Origin: DAOTUB01 sp034437455
GTDB lineage: Bacteria; Chloroflexota; Anaerolineae; B4-G1
Reading direction: 5' to 3'
Length of the DNA stretch: 9,813 bases
Assembly (NCBI GenBank): GCA_034437455.1
Contig: DAOTUB010000059.1
Coordinates: forward strand, 1 to 9,813
The notes under the pieces are model-generated. The model saw only the letters and a list, made by a program, of their open reading frames with translations, was not told where the DNA came from and made no database searches. Below are positions 1 through 5,719 of this stretch, in pieces (the stretch's first letter is position 1; the number at the start of each line of letters is the position of its first letter). Made by a program: the position numbers and the translations under genes.

Positions 1-78
1 GCGGCCTATGTACAAAGCGCGGCAGGTAATTGCTATTCGAGATTTTAAGGTTCAATCACTTGACAAGACTTAGAACAT

Positions 79-200
79 CTACTCAACCAGCGCTCGCTCC
101 GGCGTTTGGTGATATGGCTGAACGCTTACGCCTCGGCTACATTGTCAAGACTATGCGCAACCAAGCCGAGATAGTAGCCGCGATTTCCATATCGCGCCAG
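79..200 (+). repeat. Composite interspersed repeat, left copy
   Basis: This fills most of the gene-free left edge. Two parts recur at the right end of the window on the opposite strand. The first part has blocks at 79-94 (CTACTCAACCAGCGCT) and 114-129 (ATGGCTGAACGCTTAC). The second part, 174-196, is a hairpin with stem CGCGAT/ATCGCG and loop TTCCAT. The right-end copy (9615-9726, minus strand) has the same parts in the same order, with a different middle. Between them here, CTCGGCT (132-138) pairs with AGCCGAG (164-170), so 132-179 can fold into a larger stem. The hairpin ends only about five bases before the GGGAGGA ribosome-binding site of the cytochrome gene, so it would lie in that mRNA's 5' leader. 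It is probably a non-autonomous repeat. A role in controlling the cytochrome gene is possible but not shown. Confidence 0.7.
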
Positions 201-215
201 TAGGGAGGAATCAGG

Positions 216-1808
216 ATGAAAAAGCGTGTGATCCGGTTCGTGATCTCAAGTCTGGGAGGGCTGGCGTGGCTCTGGCTGGCCTGCACGGCGACGATGCAGA
301 CTGGCGCTGTGGTCAGCGGCGTGGTCGTGGACGCCGACGGACCGGTTCCGGGGGCCACGGTGCGGGTGCGGGCGACCAACCATGTCACCTCCACCGCGAC
401 CGACGGACAGTTCACGCTGGCGTCACTCGTCGAGGGCCAAGAGGTCGAGATCGCCGCCTGGGCCGATGGCTACTACATCGCCAGCACGCACGTCACGCCC
501 ACCGTCAGCGGGATCACCCTCACTCTGCGGCGCTATCACACCACAGACCACCCCGAGTATGCCTGGGTCTCACCCATCAGCGGGACCTCAGGAGGCGCCT
601 GCGGCAATTGCCATCCCCTAATCGTGTCTCAATGGATCACCAATGCCCACGGCGAGGCCGTCGATAACGCTCGTTTCTACAGCCTGTACAATGGCGCCGA
701 TGTGACTGGAACCATCCCCGTCACACCGGGCTACACCCTGGATTTCCCCGGTACCTCCGGAAACTGCGCCAATTGTCACGCGCCCGGAGCGGGAGTGGAC
801 AATTATCTGACCACGAACATGAACGATGTGCGCGGCGTGATCACCGGCGGCGTCCACTGCGACTATTGTCACAAGGTGGGCGGCGTGTACCTGGACCCGG
901 CGACCCAATCGGTCTATGCCAACGCCCCTGGCGCCCGCAGCCAACGGGTACTGCGTCCGCCTCCCGGCGACGACGTCTTTTTTGGCCCCTACAACGACGT
1001 CCACGACCCCGACGCCTACCTGCCGGTCATCAGCGAGAGCAGCTTTTGCGCGCCCTGTCACCAGTTCAGCTTCTGGGGCACGCCGATCTACGAATCGTAC
1101 GAGGAGTGGCTGGCTAGCCCCTACGTGGAGGCCGGGACGACCTGTCAAGACTGTCACATGCCTCCCACCGGCGACGCCTACTTTGCGCTGCCCGAAGTGG
1201 GCGGGCTGGCGCATCCGCCAGAGCAGATCCCCTCCCACCTCCAGTTGGGCGCGACCAGCGTCGAGTTGCTCCAGAACACGGTCAGCATGACGCTTTCGGC
1301 GCGGCAGGTGGCAGGTCGATTGGAGATCACGGTAGTCATCACCAACACCGCTGCCGGTCACCACGCGCCCACTGACTTTCCCGGTCGGCACATGCTCCTG
1401 ACGATCACTGCCACCGACGGGCAGGGGCAAGCCTTATCCCAACAGAGCGGCCCCACCATCCCCGACTGGGGCGGCTCACAGGCTGGGTTGCCGGGTAGGG
1501 TTTTTGCAAAGGTGCTCCGCGACGCAGCAACGGGCGAGTCGCCTGTGGTGAGTTACTGGAAACAGACTCTCATCGTCAGCGACAACCGCATTCCGGTGCT
1601 GGAAGACGATACGTCGATCTACACCTTCGCCGCGCCCGCCGCTGGTAGCCCGGTGACGGTCACCGCCGAACTGCGCTTCCGCCGGGCCTTTCAGTCGGTG
1701 ATGGACGCCAAAGGTTGGGACACGCCTGACATCGTGATGGAGGAAACCCAGGCTACGTTCTCTGTGCAGCCCTGGTGGATCTGTTACCTGCCACTTGTCA
1801 TTCGATAG
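216..1808 (+). CDS. Exported five-heme cytochrome c with N-terminal carboxypeptidase-regulatory-like domain
   Basis: A 530-residue exported electron-transfer protein. An N-terminal signal sequence (MKKR, then a hydrophobic stretch to about residue 22) is followed near residues 32-105 by a beta-sandwich-like segment resembling carboxypeptidase regulatory-like domains (GVVVDADGPVPGATVRV). Five heme-binding CXXCH motifs start at Cys129, Cys184, Cys215, Cys278 and Cys310. The remaining part (about 340-510) is predicted beta-rich, with the conserved-looking stretch GHHAPTDFPGRH, and has no further heme motif. The protein ends in YLPLVIR, the C-terminal tail typical of secreted Chloroflexota proteins. 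The ATG start is supported by GGGAGGA seven bases upstream and by the signal peptide. Heme number and export are read from sequence; redox partner and substrate are unknown. It resembles cytochrome c554-type multiheme proteins, but no specific enzyme is implied. A lipoprotein reading (LWLAC) is weak because Trp sits at -3. Confidence 0.88.
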   Translation: MKKRVIRFVISSLGGLAWLWLACTATMQTGAVVSGVVVDADGPVPGATVRVRATNHVTSTATDGQFTLASLVEGQEVEIAAWADGYYIASTHVTPTVSGITLTLRRYHTTDHPEYAWVSPISGTSGGACGNCHPLIVSQWITNAHGEAVDNARFYSLYNGADVTGTIPVTPGYTLDFPGTSGNCANCHAPGAGVDNYLTTNMNDVRGVITGGVHCDYCHKVGGVYLDPATQSVYANAPGARSQRVLRPPPGDDVFFGPYNDVHDPDAYLPVISESSFCAPCHQFSFWGTPIYESYEEWLASPYVEAGTTCQDCHMPPTGDAYFALPEVGGLAHPPEQIPSHLQLGATSVELLQNTVSMTLSARQVAGRLEITVVITNTAAGHHAPTDFPGRHMLLTITATDGQGQALSQQSGPTIPDWGGSQAGLPGRVFAKVLRDAATGESPVVSYWKQTLIVSDNRIPVLEDDTSIYTFAAPAAGSPVTVTAELRFRRAFQSVMDAKGWDTPDIVMEETQATFSVQPWWICYLPLVIR

Positions 1809-1859
1809 CTTCCAGGGTAACATGGTCAAGCTACTCAGCCCCGTCATTCCGAGTAAACC

Positions 1860-1877
1860 ACAACGCTGCGGCGTTGT
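1860..1877 (+). terminator. Possible hairpin downstream of the cytochrome gene
   Basis: ACAACGC (1860-1866) and GCGTTGT (1871-1877) form a perfect 7-bp stem around a TGCG tetraloop, 51 bases after the cytochrome stop codon. No T-run follows, so it is not a canonical intrinsic terminator. It could be a transcript-end stabiliser or part of the adjoining repeat. Confidence 0.3.
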
Positions 1878-1883
1878 TCAGTC

Positions 1884-1989
1884 AGCAAGAAACTGAACGT
1901 ATTCGTCACCCTGAGCAGCCTGTCCTGAGCAGGGTCGAAGGAGAGCGCAGCGGAGACGAAGGGTGACGAATGCGTTTTAGTTTCTCGCT
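1884..1989. repeat. 106-bp palindromic interspersed repeat
   Basis: The arms 1884-1912 and 1960-1989 are reverse complements over about 29-30 bases, with three mismatches and one single-base gap. The inner 12 bases (ATTCGTCACCCT at 1901-1912 and its complement at 1960-1971) match perfectly. The 47-base middle contains the direct repeat CCTGAGCAG (1910-1918, 1924-1932) and a GGTCGAAGGAG segment. The CCCTGAGC...GTCGAAGG theme is one I recall as a very common palindromic repeat in Chloroflexota and other bacterial genomes. It lies between the cytochrome gene and the exporter fusion and ends 7 bases before the latter's Shine-Dalgarno sequence. Its transcript could fold into a long hairpin separating the two genes. 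No transposase is encoded within it. Confidence 0.8.
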
Positions 1990-1996
1990 CACTGAT

Positions 1997-2003
1997 GGGA
2001 GGA
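1997..2003 (+). promoter_or_regulatory. Shine-Dalgarno site that sets a TTG start
   Basis: GGGAGGA lies 4 bases before TTG 2008-2010. No ATG or GTG in that frame is comparably placed. The same GGGAGGAATC string precedes the cytochrome start, so this is the local consensus site and supports TTG initiation. Confidence 0.75.
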
Positions 2004-2007
2004 ATCG

Positions 2008-3711
2008 TTGGACATCGGTTTTCTACTTCGAGGTCTCATCATTGGCTTTTCCATCGCCGCGCCGATCGGGCCAATCGGCGTGCTCTGCATCCGCCGCACG
2101 CTGGCCGAGGGGCGCGCTTCGGGCTTTGTCTCTGGACTGGGGGCCGCCACCGCCGACGCGATCTATGGCTGCATCGCTGGATTTGGACTGACGTTCATCT
2201 CAGATGCGCTGGTTGGCCAGCAGATGTGGATTCGCCTCGTCGGCGGACTGTTTCTCTGCTACCTGGGCATCAAGTCGTTCCTGGCTCAACCGAGCGAGGA
2301 GGCAGCCTCGGCCAGGGGAGGTGGACTCGTCGGCGCTTACGGCTCCGCTTACGGCTCGATCTTTTTCCTCACGATCACCAACCCGATGACCATCCTGGCT
2401 TTCGTGGCGGTGTTTGCCGGGCTGGGTTTGGCGAGTGAAAGCGAAAACTATGGCTCTGCGGGCGTCCTGGTGATGGGGGTGTTCCTCGGCTCGGCTGCGT
2501 GGTGGCTCTTGCTGAGCCTCATCGCGGGAGCGTTGCGCGCTCGCTTTGACAGGCGAGCGTTGCGCTGGGTCAACCGGATTTCAGGCCTCATCATTACAGT
2601 GTTCGGCCTGCTCGCTCTCGCGAGCCTCTTGCTTGCACTGCGCAACGGGAATGAGCCGCAGGTGCAAACGAGCCTCGTTGCCCTGGCGGGCGAGGCGACG
2701 GGCTTTGCGCGGGTCGAAGGGCCGCGACCGTTCGACTTTCCCGCCGACCACGGCCCTCACCCCGACTATCAGACGGAGTGGTGGTACTATACCGGCAACC
2801 TGGAGACTGTGGACGGGCGGCGCTTTGGCTATCAACTCACCTTCTTCCGGCGCGGCCTGGCGCCGCTGTCGGAGCGGCAGGAGCGTCCGTCCAATTGGGC
2901 CGCCGACCAGGCCTATATGGCGCATTTTGCCCTTACCGACGTCGCTGGCGAACAGCACCGGGCGTTCGAGCGTTTCAGCCGGGGCGCGGCGGGGCTGGCG
3001 GGAGCAGAGTCGCCGCCCTATCGCGTGTGGCTGGAGGACTGGAGTGTCGAGGAGATGGAACCGAACGTCGTGCAGTTACACGCCGCCCAGAATGATCTGG
3101 CGCTTGATTTGCTGCTGACCGATCTCAAAGGGCCGATCTTGCAGGGCGACAGCGGTTACAGCCAAAAAGGGCCAGAGCCGGGCAACGCTTCCCACTACTA
3201 CAGCCAGACGCGGCTAGAGTCCGTGGGCGCGGTACAGGTAGGGGACGCGCAGTACCCGGTGGAGGGGTTGAGCTGGATGGATCACGAGTTCAGCACCAGC
3301 GCCCTGGCCTCCGACCAAGTGGGTTGGGACTGGTTCGCGCTCCAGCTCGACGAGGGCAGCGAGTTGATGGTGTTCCAGATCCGCAAGATTGATGGTAGCG
3401 TGGACCCCTTCTCCAGTGGGATGTTCATCGCTCCCGATGGCAGCACGCGCTACTTGAGCCGCGACGACTTTGAAATCACCGTCGGCGACACGTGGCGCAG
3501 CCCGCGCTCCGGCGCAACTTACCCGGCTCGGTGGACGGTGACGGTACCTGCCGCCGGTCTGACGCTGGAGATCGAACCCTATCTGGCGGACCAGGAGTTG
3601 AACGTCTCGTATGCGTATTGGGAAGGGGCGGTGCGGATCGGCGGCGCGGTCTCTGGCAGCGGGTACGTCGAGATGACGGGGTACGCAGGTTCGATGCAGG
3701 ATCAGTTTTGA
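2008..3711 (+). CDS. LysE/RhtB-type exporter fused to a CrtC/AttH-like lipocalin-fold domain
   Basis: A 567-residue fusion. Residues 1 to about 212 are a LysE-superfamily exporter with six hydrophobic segments (roughly 5-27, 40-62, 73-92, 113-140, 150-175, 187-211), the APIGPIG motif at 18-24 and TNP at 124-126. LysE proteins export amino acids or other small solutes. After a linker of about 20 residues, 232-567 match the carotenoid 1,2-hydratase/AttH family: HPDYQTEWWYYTGN starting at 251, WMDHEFSTS at 423-431, and the closing SGSGYVEMTGYAG. Stand-alone members usually have their own signal peptide; here the last exporter helix would anchor the domain. If the exporter C-terminus is outside, as I recall for C. 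glutamicum LysE, the domain acts extracytoplasmically. No in-frame ATG or good ribosome site lies at the junction, so a fusion is more likely than two genes. Substrate unknown; CrtC activity is not implied. Confidence 0.85.
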   Translation: MDIGFLLRGLIIGFSIAAPIGPIGVLCIRRTLAEGRASGFVSGLGAATADAIYGCIAGFGLTFISDALVGQQMWIRLVGGLFLCYLGIKSFLAQPSEEAASARGGGLVGAYGSAYGSIFFLTITNPMTILAFVAVFAGLGLASESENYGSAGVLVMGVFLGSAAWWLLLSLIAGALRARFDRRALRWVNRISGLIITVFGLLALASLLLALRNGNEPQVQTSLVALAGEATGFARVEGPRPFDFPADHGPHPDYQTEWWYYTGNLETVDGRRFGYQLTFFRRGLAPLSERQERPSNWAADQAYMAHFALTDVAGEQHRAFERFSRGAAGLAGAESPPYRVWLEDWSVEEMEPNVVQLHAAQNDLALDLLLTDLKGPILQGDSGYSQKGPEPGNASHYYSQTRLESVGAVQVGDAQYPVEGLSWMDHEFSTSALASDQVGWDWFALQLDEGSELMVFQIRKIDGSVDPFSSGMFIAPDGSTRYLSRDDFEITVGDTWRSPRSGATYPARWTVTVPAAGLTLEIEPYLADQELNVSYAYWEGAVRIGGAVSGSGYVEMTGYAGSMQDQF

Positions 3712-3724
3712 TCACGTTAGAATC

Positions 3725-3795
3725 ACTGAAACGCTGAAAATGCTGATCCCGCTGAGGGTGCTGACGAGCACAAATTTGTTTTCAGCGGCTTTAGT
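3725..3795 (+). repeat. CTGA-rich hairpin after the fusion gene (copy A)
   Basis: CGCTGAAAA (3732-3740) and TTTTCAGCG (3779-3787) form a perfect 9-bp stem. With a bulge it extends outward to about 3725 and 3795. The loop contains repeated GCTGA words and the palindrome CAAATTTG. It starts 14 bases past the stop, so it may stabilise or end the mRNA. There is no classic T-tract. Confidence 0.55.
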
Positions 3796-3812
3796 GGTTC
3801 AGCGATTCAACG

Positions 3813-3899
3813 GGAGTGGTGCGGATCGGCGGCGCGGTCTCTGGCAGCGGTTACGTCGAGATGACGGGGTACGCAGGTTCGATGCAGGATCAGTTTTAG
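3813..3899 (+). pseudogene. Orphan 3' fragment of the CrtC/AttH-like gene
   Basis: Read in the parental frame this encodes GVVRIGGAVSGSGYVEMTGY and eight further residues, then TAG. That is the last 28 codons of the upstream fusion gene, which reads GAVRIGG at the same place. It has no start codon or ribosome site and is preceded by the noncoding hairpin of copy A, so it is not expected to be translated. Of the three differences in sense codons, two are synonymous Gly changes (GGG/GGA and GGG/GGT) and one is Ala to Val. The fragment covers the family's conserved final strand motif. Confidence 0.85.
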
Positions 3900-3918
3900 T
3901 GTCATGGAACCGTTGAAA

Positions 3919-3974
3919 CGCTGAAAATACTGATTCCGCTGAGGTTTCTGATGAGTGCAAATTTGTTTTCAGCG
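3919..3974 (+). repeat. CTGA-rich hairpin (copy B)
   Basis: The second copy of the downstream hairpin has the same perfect 9-bp stem, CGCTGAAAA (3919-3927) with TTTTCAGCG (3966-3974). It retains the 38-base loop length of copy A despite several base changes in the loop. It lies upstream of the four-gene operon. Confidence 0.55.
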
Positions 3975-4011
3975 GCCTCAGCGCCCTCAACGTTTCAGCG
4001 ATTCAAAGTCA

Positions 4012-4040
4012 TTGATATTTACAAGGAGGTATGATATAAT
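4012..4040 (+). promoter_or_regulatory. Consensus-like sigma-70 promoter overlapping a start codon
   Basis: TTGATA (4012-4017), a 17-base spacer, and TATAAT (4035-4040) with an extended TG motif (4032-4033). The -10 box overlaps both the ribosome-site spacer and the first two bases of ATG 4039. A transcript starting about seven bases downstream would miss the start and Shine-Dalgarno of the first operon gene but could serve the following genes. It may be fortuitous. Confidence 0.45.
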
Positions 4041-4374
4041 GAACACAGTCAAGGGTATAGCTCTTTTAGGTTTGCTGGCGATGGCGGGCGTGCTCATCTA
4101 CGGTTTTACCGTGGGCGATTTCGGCGGCGAAGGCCGCGTCCTCCTCTCGATGCCCTGGGGGATCGTGTCGCTGGTGGACGTCTACGTCGGGTTTGCTCTC
4201 TTCTCCTGCTGGATCGTCTACCGCGAGCGGTCGCCCGTCCGCTCCGTCGTGTGGGTCGCGCTGGTGATGGTGCTGGGGAATTTCACCGCCAGCCTGTACA
4301 CCCTGCTCGCGTTGCAGACCAGCGGCGGCGATTGGAAGCGTTTCTGGATGGGAAGGAGGCTCGACGATGGCTGA
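4039..4374 (+). CDS. Small DUF1475-like membrane protein
   Basis: A 111-residue protein with three hydrophobic segments (about 7-26, 42-63, 73-95). The stretch MPWGIVSLVDVYVGF followed by WIVYRE resembles the DUF1475 family, also known from plants, whose function I do not know. The ATG is chosen because AGGAGGT (4024-4030) lies eight bases upstream; longer in-frame readings would run into the repeat region. It is the first gene of a tight operon: its last 8 bases overlap the start of the DUF523-DUF1722 gene, which implies translational coupling. Membrane location and coupling are visible; family assignment is from memory of the motif pattern. Confidence 0.75.
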   Translation: MNTVKGIALLGLLAMAGVLIYGFTVGDFGGEGRVLLSMPWGIVSLVDVYVGFALFSCWIVYRERSPVRSVVWVALVMVLGNFTASLYTLLALQTSGGDWKRFWMGRRLDDG

Positions 4375-5359
4375 TCAACCTGGATGTCCTTTATTTGGCG
4401 ACGAGGAGGATTGCACCATCCGCCTGGGCGTCAGCGCCTGCCTGCTGGGCGAGGAGGTGCGCTACGACGGCGGCCACAAGCTGGACCGCTTCCTCGCCAA
4501 CACGCTGGGCGCATACGTCGAGTGGACGCCCGTCTGCCCGGAGGTCGAGGTCGGCCTCTCGATACCGCGCGAGGCCATGCGCCTGGTGGGCGATCCGGAG
4601 AATCCCCGGCTGGTGACGAACAAAACAGGCCAGGATTACACAGAACGCATGCAGACCTGGACGCGGGAGCGGGTGGAACAACTGGCCGAGCTCAATCTGC
4701 ACGGCTTTGTCTTTAAAAAAGACTCGCCCAGCTCCGGCCTCGAACGGGTCAAGGTCTATGACGCAAACGGCGTGCCCCGGCGCGCTGGCCGGGGCATCTT
4801 TGCCCGCGAGGTGTTGAACCGCTTCCCGCTGCTCCCGCTGGAGGAGGAGGGCCGCCTGCACGACATGCACCTGCGGGAGAGTTTCATCGACCGGGTCTTT
4901 GCCCATTACCGCTGGATGCGCCTGCTGGAAAAGAACCCCACGCCCGGAGGGCTGGTCGAGTTCCACACCGCCTACAAGCTGACGTTGATGGCCCACAGCC
5001 CATCCCACTATCAAGAGATGGGCCGCCTGGTGGCCCAGGCCGGGGCATTGCCCTGGGAGGAACTGACAGAGACGTACAGCCGCTCGCTGATGGAAGGGTT
5101 GCAGGTGATGACCACGCCCGGCAAGCACGCCAACGTCCTACAACACCTGATGGGTTTTCTCAAGGAGGAACTGACGGGCGAGGACAAGGCCGAGTTGCTG
5201 GGCTACATCGAGGACTATCGCAAGGAGCTGGCGCCGCTGATCGTGCCGCTGACGTTGCTCAAGCATCACTTGAGCCGCCACCCGGTTCCCGACTGGGTCC
5301 ATCAACAGGTCTACCTCTATCCCTATCCCAAGGAATTGCGGTTACACAACCACGTATAG
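4367..5359 (+). CDS. DUF523-DUF1722 protein (TudS/YbgA-like), atypical cysteine set
   Basis: A 330-residue two-domain cytoplasmic protein. Residues about 18-160 are DUF523 (GVSACLLGEEVRYDGGHK, PVCPE, then a SPSxG loop); about 185-305 are DUF1722, as in E. coli YbgA (HTAYKLTLMAHSP, then LMGFLK). DUF523 includes TudS, a thiouracil desulfidase whose iron-sulfur cluster, as I recall, is held by three cysteines. Two are present here (Cys25, Cys57). The third, normally in SPSCG, is Ser123 (SPSSG), with codons AGC TCC. Cys7 and Cys16 in the N-terminal extension are the only obvious nearby substitutes. The start is set by AAGGAGG (4353-4359) and by the overlap with the preceding gene. The neighbouring pyrimidine dimer glycosylase, and the YbgA-photolyase pairing in E. 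coli, suggest nucleobase damage or UV response. Exact reaction unknown. Confidence 0.9.
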   Translation: MADQPGCPLFGDEEDCTIRLGVSACLLGEEVRYDGGHKLDRFLANTLGAYVEWTPVCPEVEVGLSIPREAMRLVGDPENPRLVTNKTGQDYTERMQTWTRERVEQLAELNLHGFVFKKDSPSSGLERVKVYDANGVPRRAGRGIFAREVLNRFPLLPLEEEGRLHDMHLRESFIDRVFAHYRWMRLLEKNPTPGGLVEFHTAYKLTLMAHSPSHYQEMGRLVAQAGALPWEELTETYSRSLMEGLQVMTTPGKHANVLQHLMGFLKEELTGEDKAELLGYIEDYRKELAPLIVPLTLLKHHLSRHPVPDWVHQQVYLYPYPKELRLHNHV

Positions 5360-5368
5360 GAGGGTATC

Positions 5369-5710
5369 ATGATTCTACGTATACTTCAGATCATCGCGGC
5401 TTTAGGCACGATTGCGACGGGCCTAGTCTCGTTGATCCGGCCCCGCGCCGTGCAGGGGTTCACCGGCCTGACCGCCGAGGGCGGGCGCGGTATCACCGAG
5501 ATCCGGGCCGTGCTGGGCGGCTTTTTCGTCGCGCTGGGGGCGGCCCCGCTGATCCTCGACGCGCCGGCGGCTTACCAGATGCTCGGCATCGCCTACCTCG
5601 TCGTGGGCGTTGTCCGGGCGGTTTCGATGTTCGTGGACAAATCCGTCGTGCAATCGAACGTCATCAGCCTGGTCGTGGAGATCATCTTTGGCGTCATCCT
5701 GGTGGTGTAG
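5369..5710 (+). CDS. Small four-helix membrane protein, DUF4345-like
   Basis: A 113-residue protein with four hydrophobic segments (about 2-22, 46-66, 70-90, 96-113) and almost no soluble domain. The arrangement, with TEIRAVLGGFFVALG before helix 2 and YLVVGVVRAVSM in helix 3, resembles DUF4345-type membrane proteins of unknown function; I hold this loosely. The Shine-Dalgarno sequence AGGAGGG (5358-5364) contains the last two bases of the upstream TAG stop, leaving only nine bases between genes, so the two are almost certainly co-translated. Its position between the DUF523-DUF1722 gene and the dimer glycosylase gene suggests a role in the same operon, but nothing in the sequence gives a biochemical activity. 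Confidence 0.8.
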   Translation: MILRILQIIAALGTIATGLVSLIRPRAVQGFTGLTAEGGRGITEIRAVLGGFFVALGAAPLILDAPAAYQMLGIAYLVVGVVRAVSMFVDKSVVQSNVISLVVEIIFGVILVV

Positions 5711-5719
5711 GCAGACGCC

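Larger units (their letters stand above)
3625..4005 (+). repeat. Tandem duplication of the fusion gene's 3' end and downstream hairpin
   Basis: Unit A (3625-3812) is followed directly by unit B (3813-4005). The first 87 bases of each (A coding end 3625-3711, B 3813-3899) differ at five positions, two of them in the stop codon (TGA versus TAG). The noncoding remainder is less alike: about seven differences over the central 63 bases, plus a short indel near the end. Both copies keep CGCTGAAAA...TTTTCAGCG and finish with CAGCGATTCAA. This occupies nearly all of the gene-free stretch between 3711 and 4039. Confidence 0.9.

Noticed and set aside
60..88. TTGACA (60-65) as the -35 box of a promoter for the cytochrome gene.
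   Set aside because: No acceptable -10 hexamer lies 16-18 bases downstream; the stretch reads into the composite repeat.
137..415. A 92-residue open frame on the minus strand opposite the start of the cytochrome gene.
   Set aside because: No recognisable motif or ribosome site, and it is antisense to a well-supported signal peptide and domain; the GC-rich coding sequence explains the open frame.
2640..2700. Split of the exporter-lipocalin fusion into two genes with an internal GTG start near 2661.
   Set aside because: No convincing Shine-Dalgarno sequence precedes it and the resulting protein would lack the signal peptide that stand-alone family members need.
3625..3899. Template/variable repeat pair of a diversity-generating retroelement, since a gene's 3' end has a near-identical noncoding copy just downstream.
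   Set aside because: The sense-codon differences are not concentrated at adenines of the noncoding copy, and no reverse transcriptase or accessory gene is in the window.
4709..4723. Run of six A bases within GTCTTTAAAAAAGAC as a programmed frameshift site.
   Set aside because: The frame continues through normal DUF523 and DUF1722 motifs, and no overlapping product in a shifted frame is evident.
4391..5128. A 245-residue open frame antisense to the DUF523-DUF1722 gene.
   Set aside because: Composition and motif content are those of a shadow frame, while the + strand frame has two recognisable domains and a good ribosome site.
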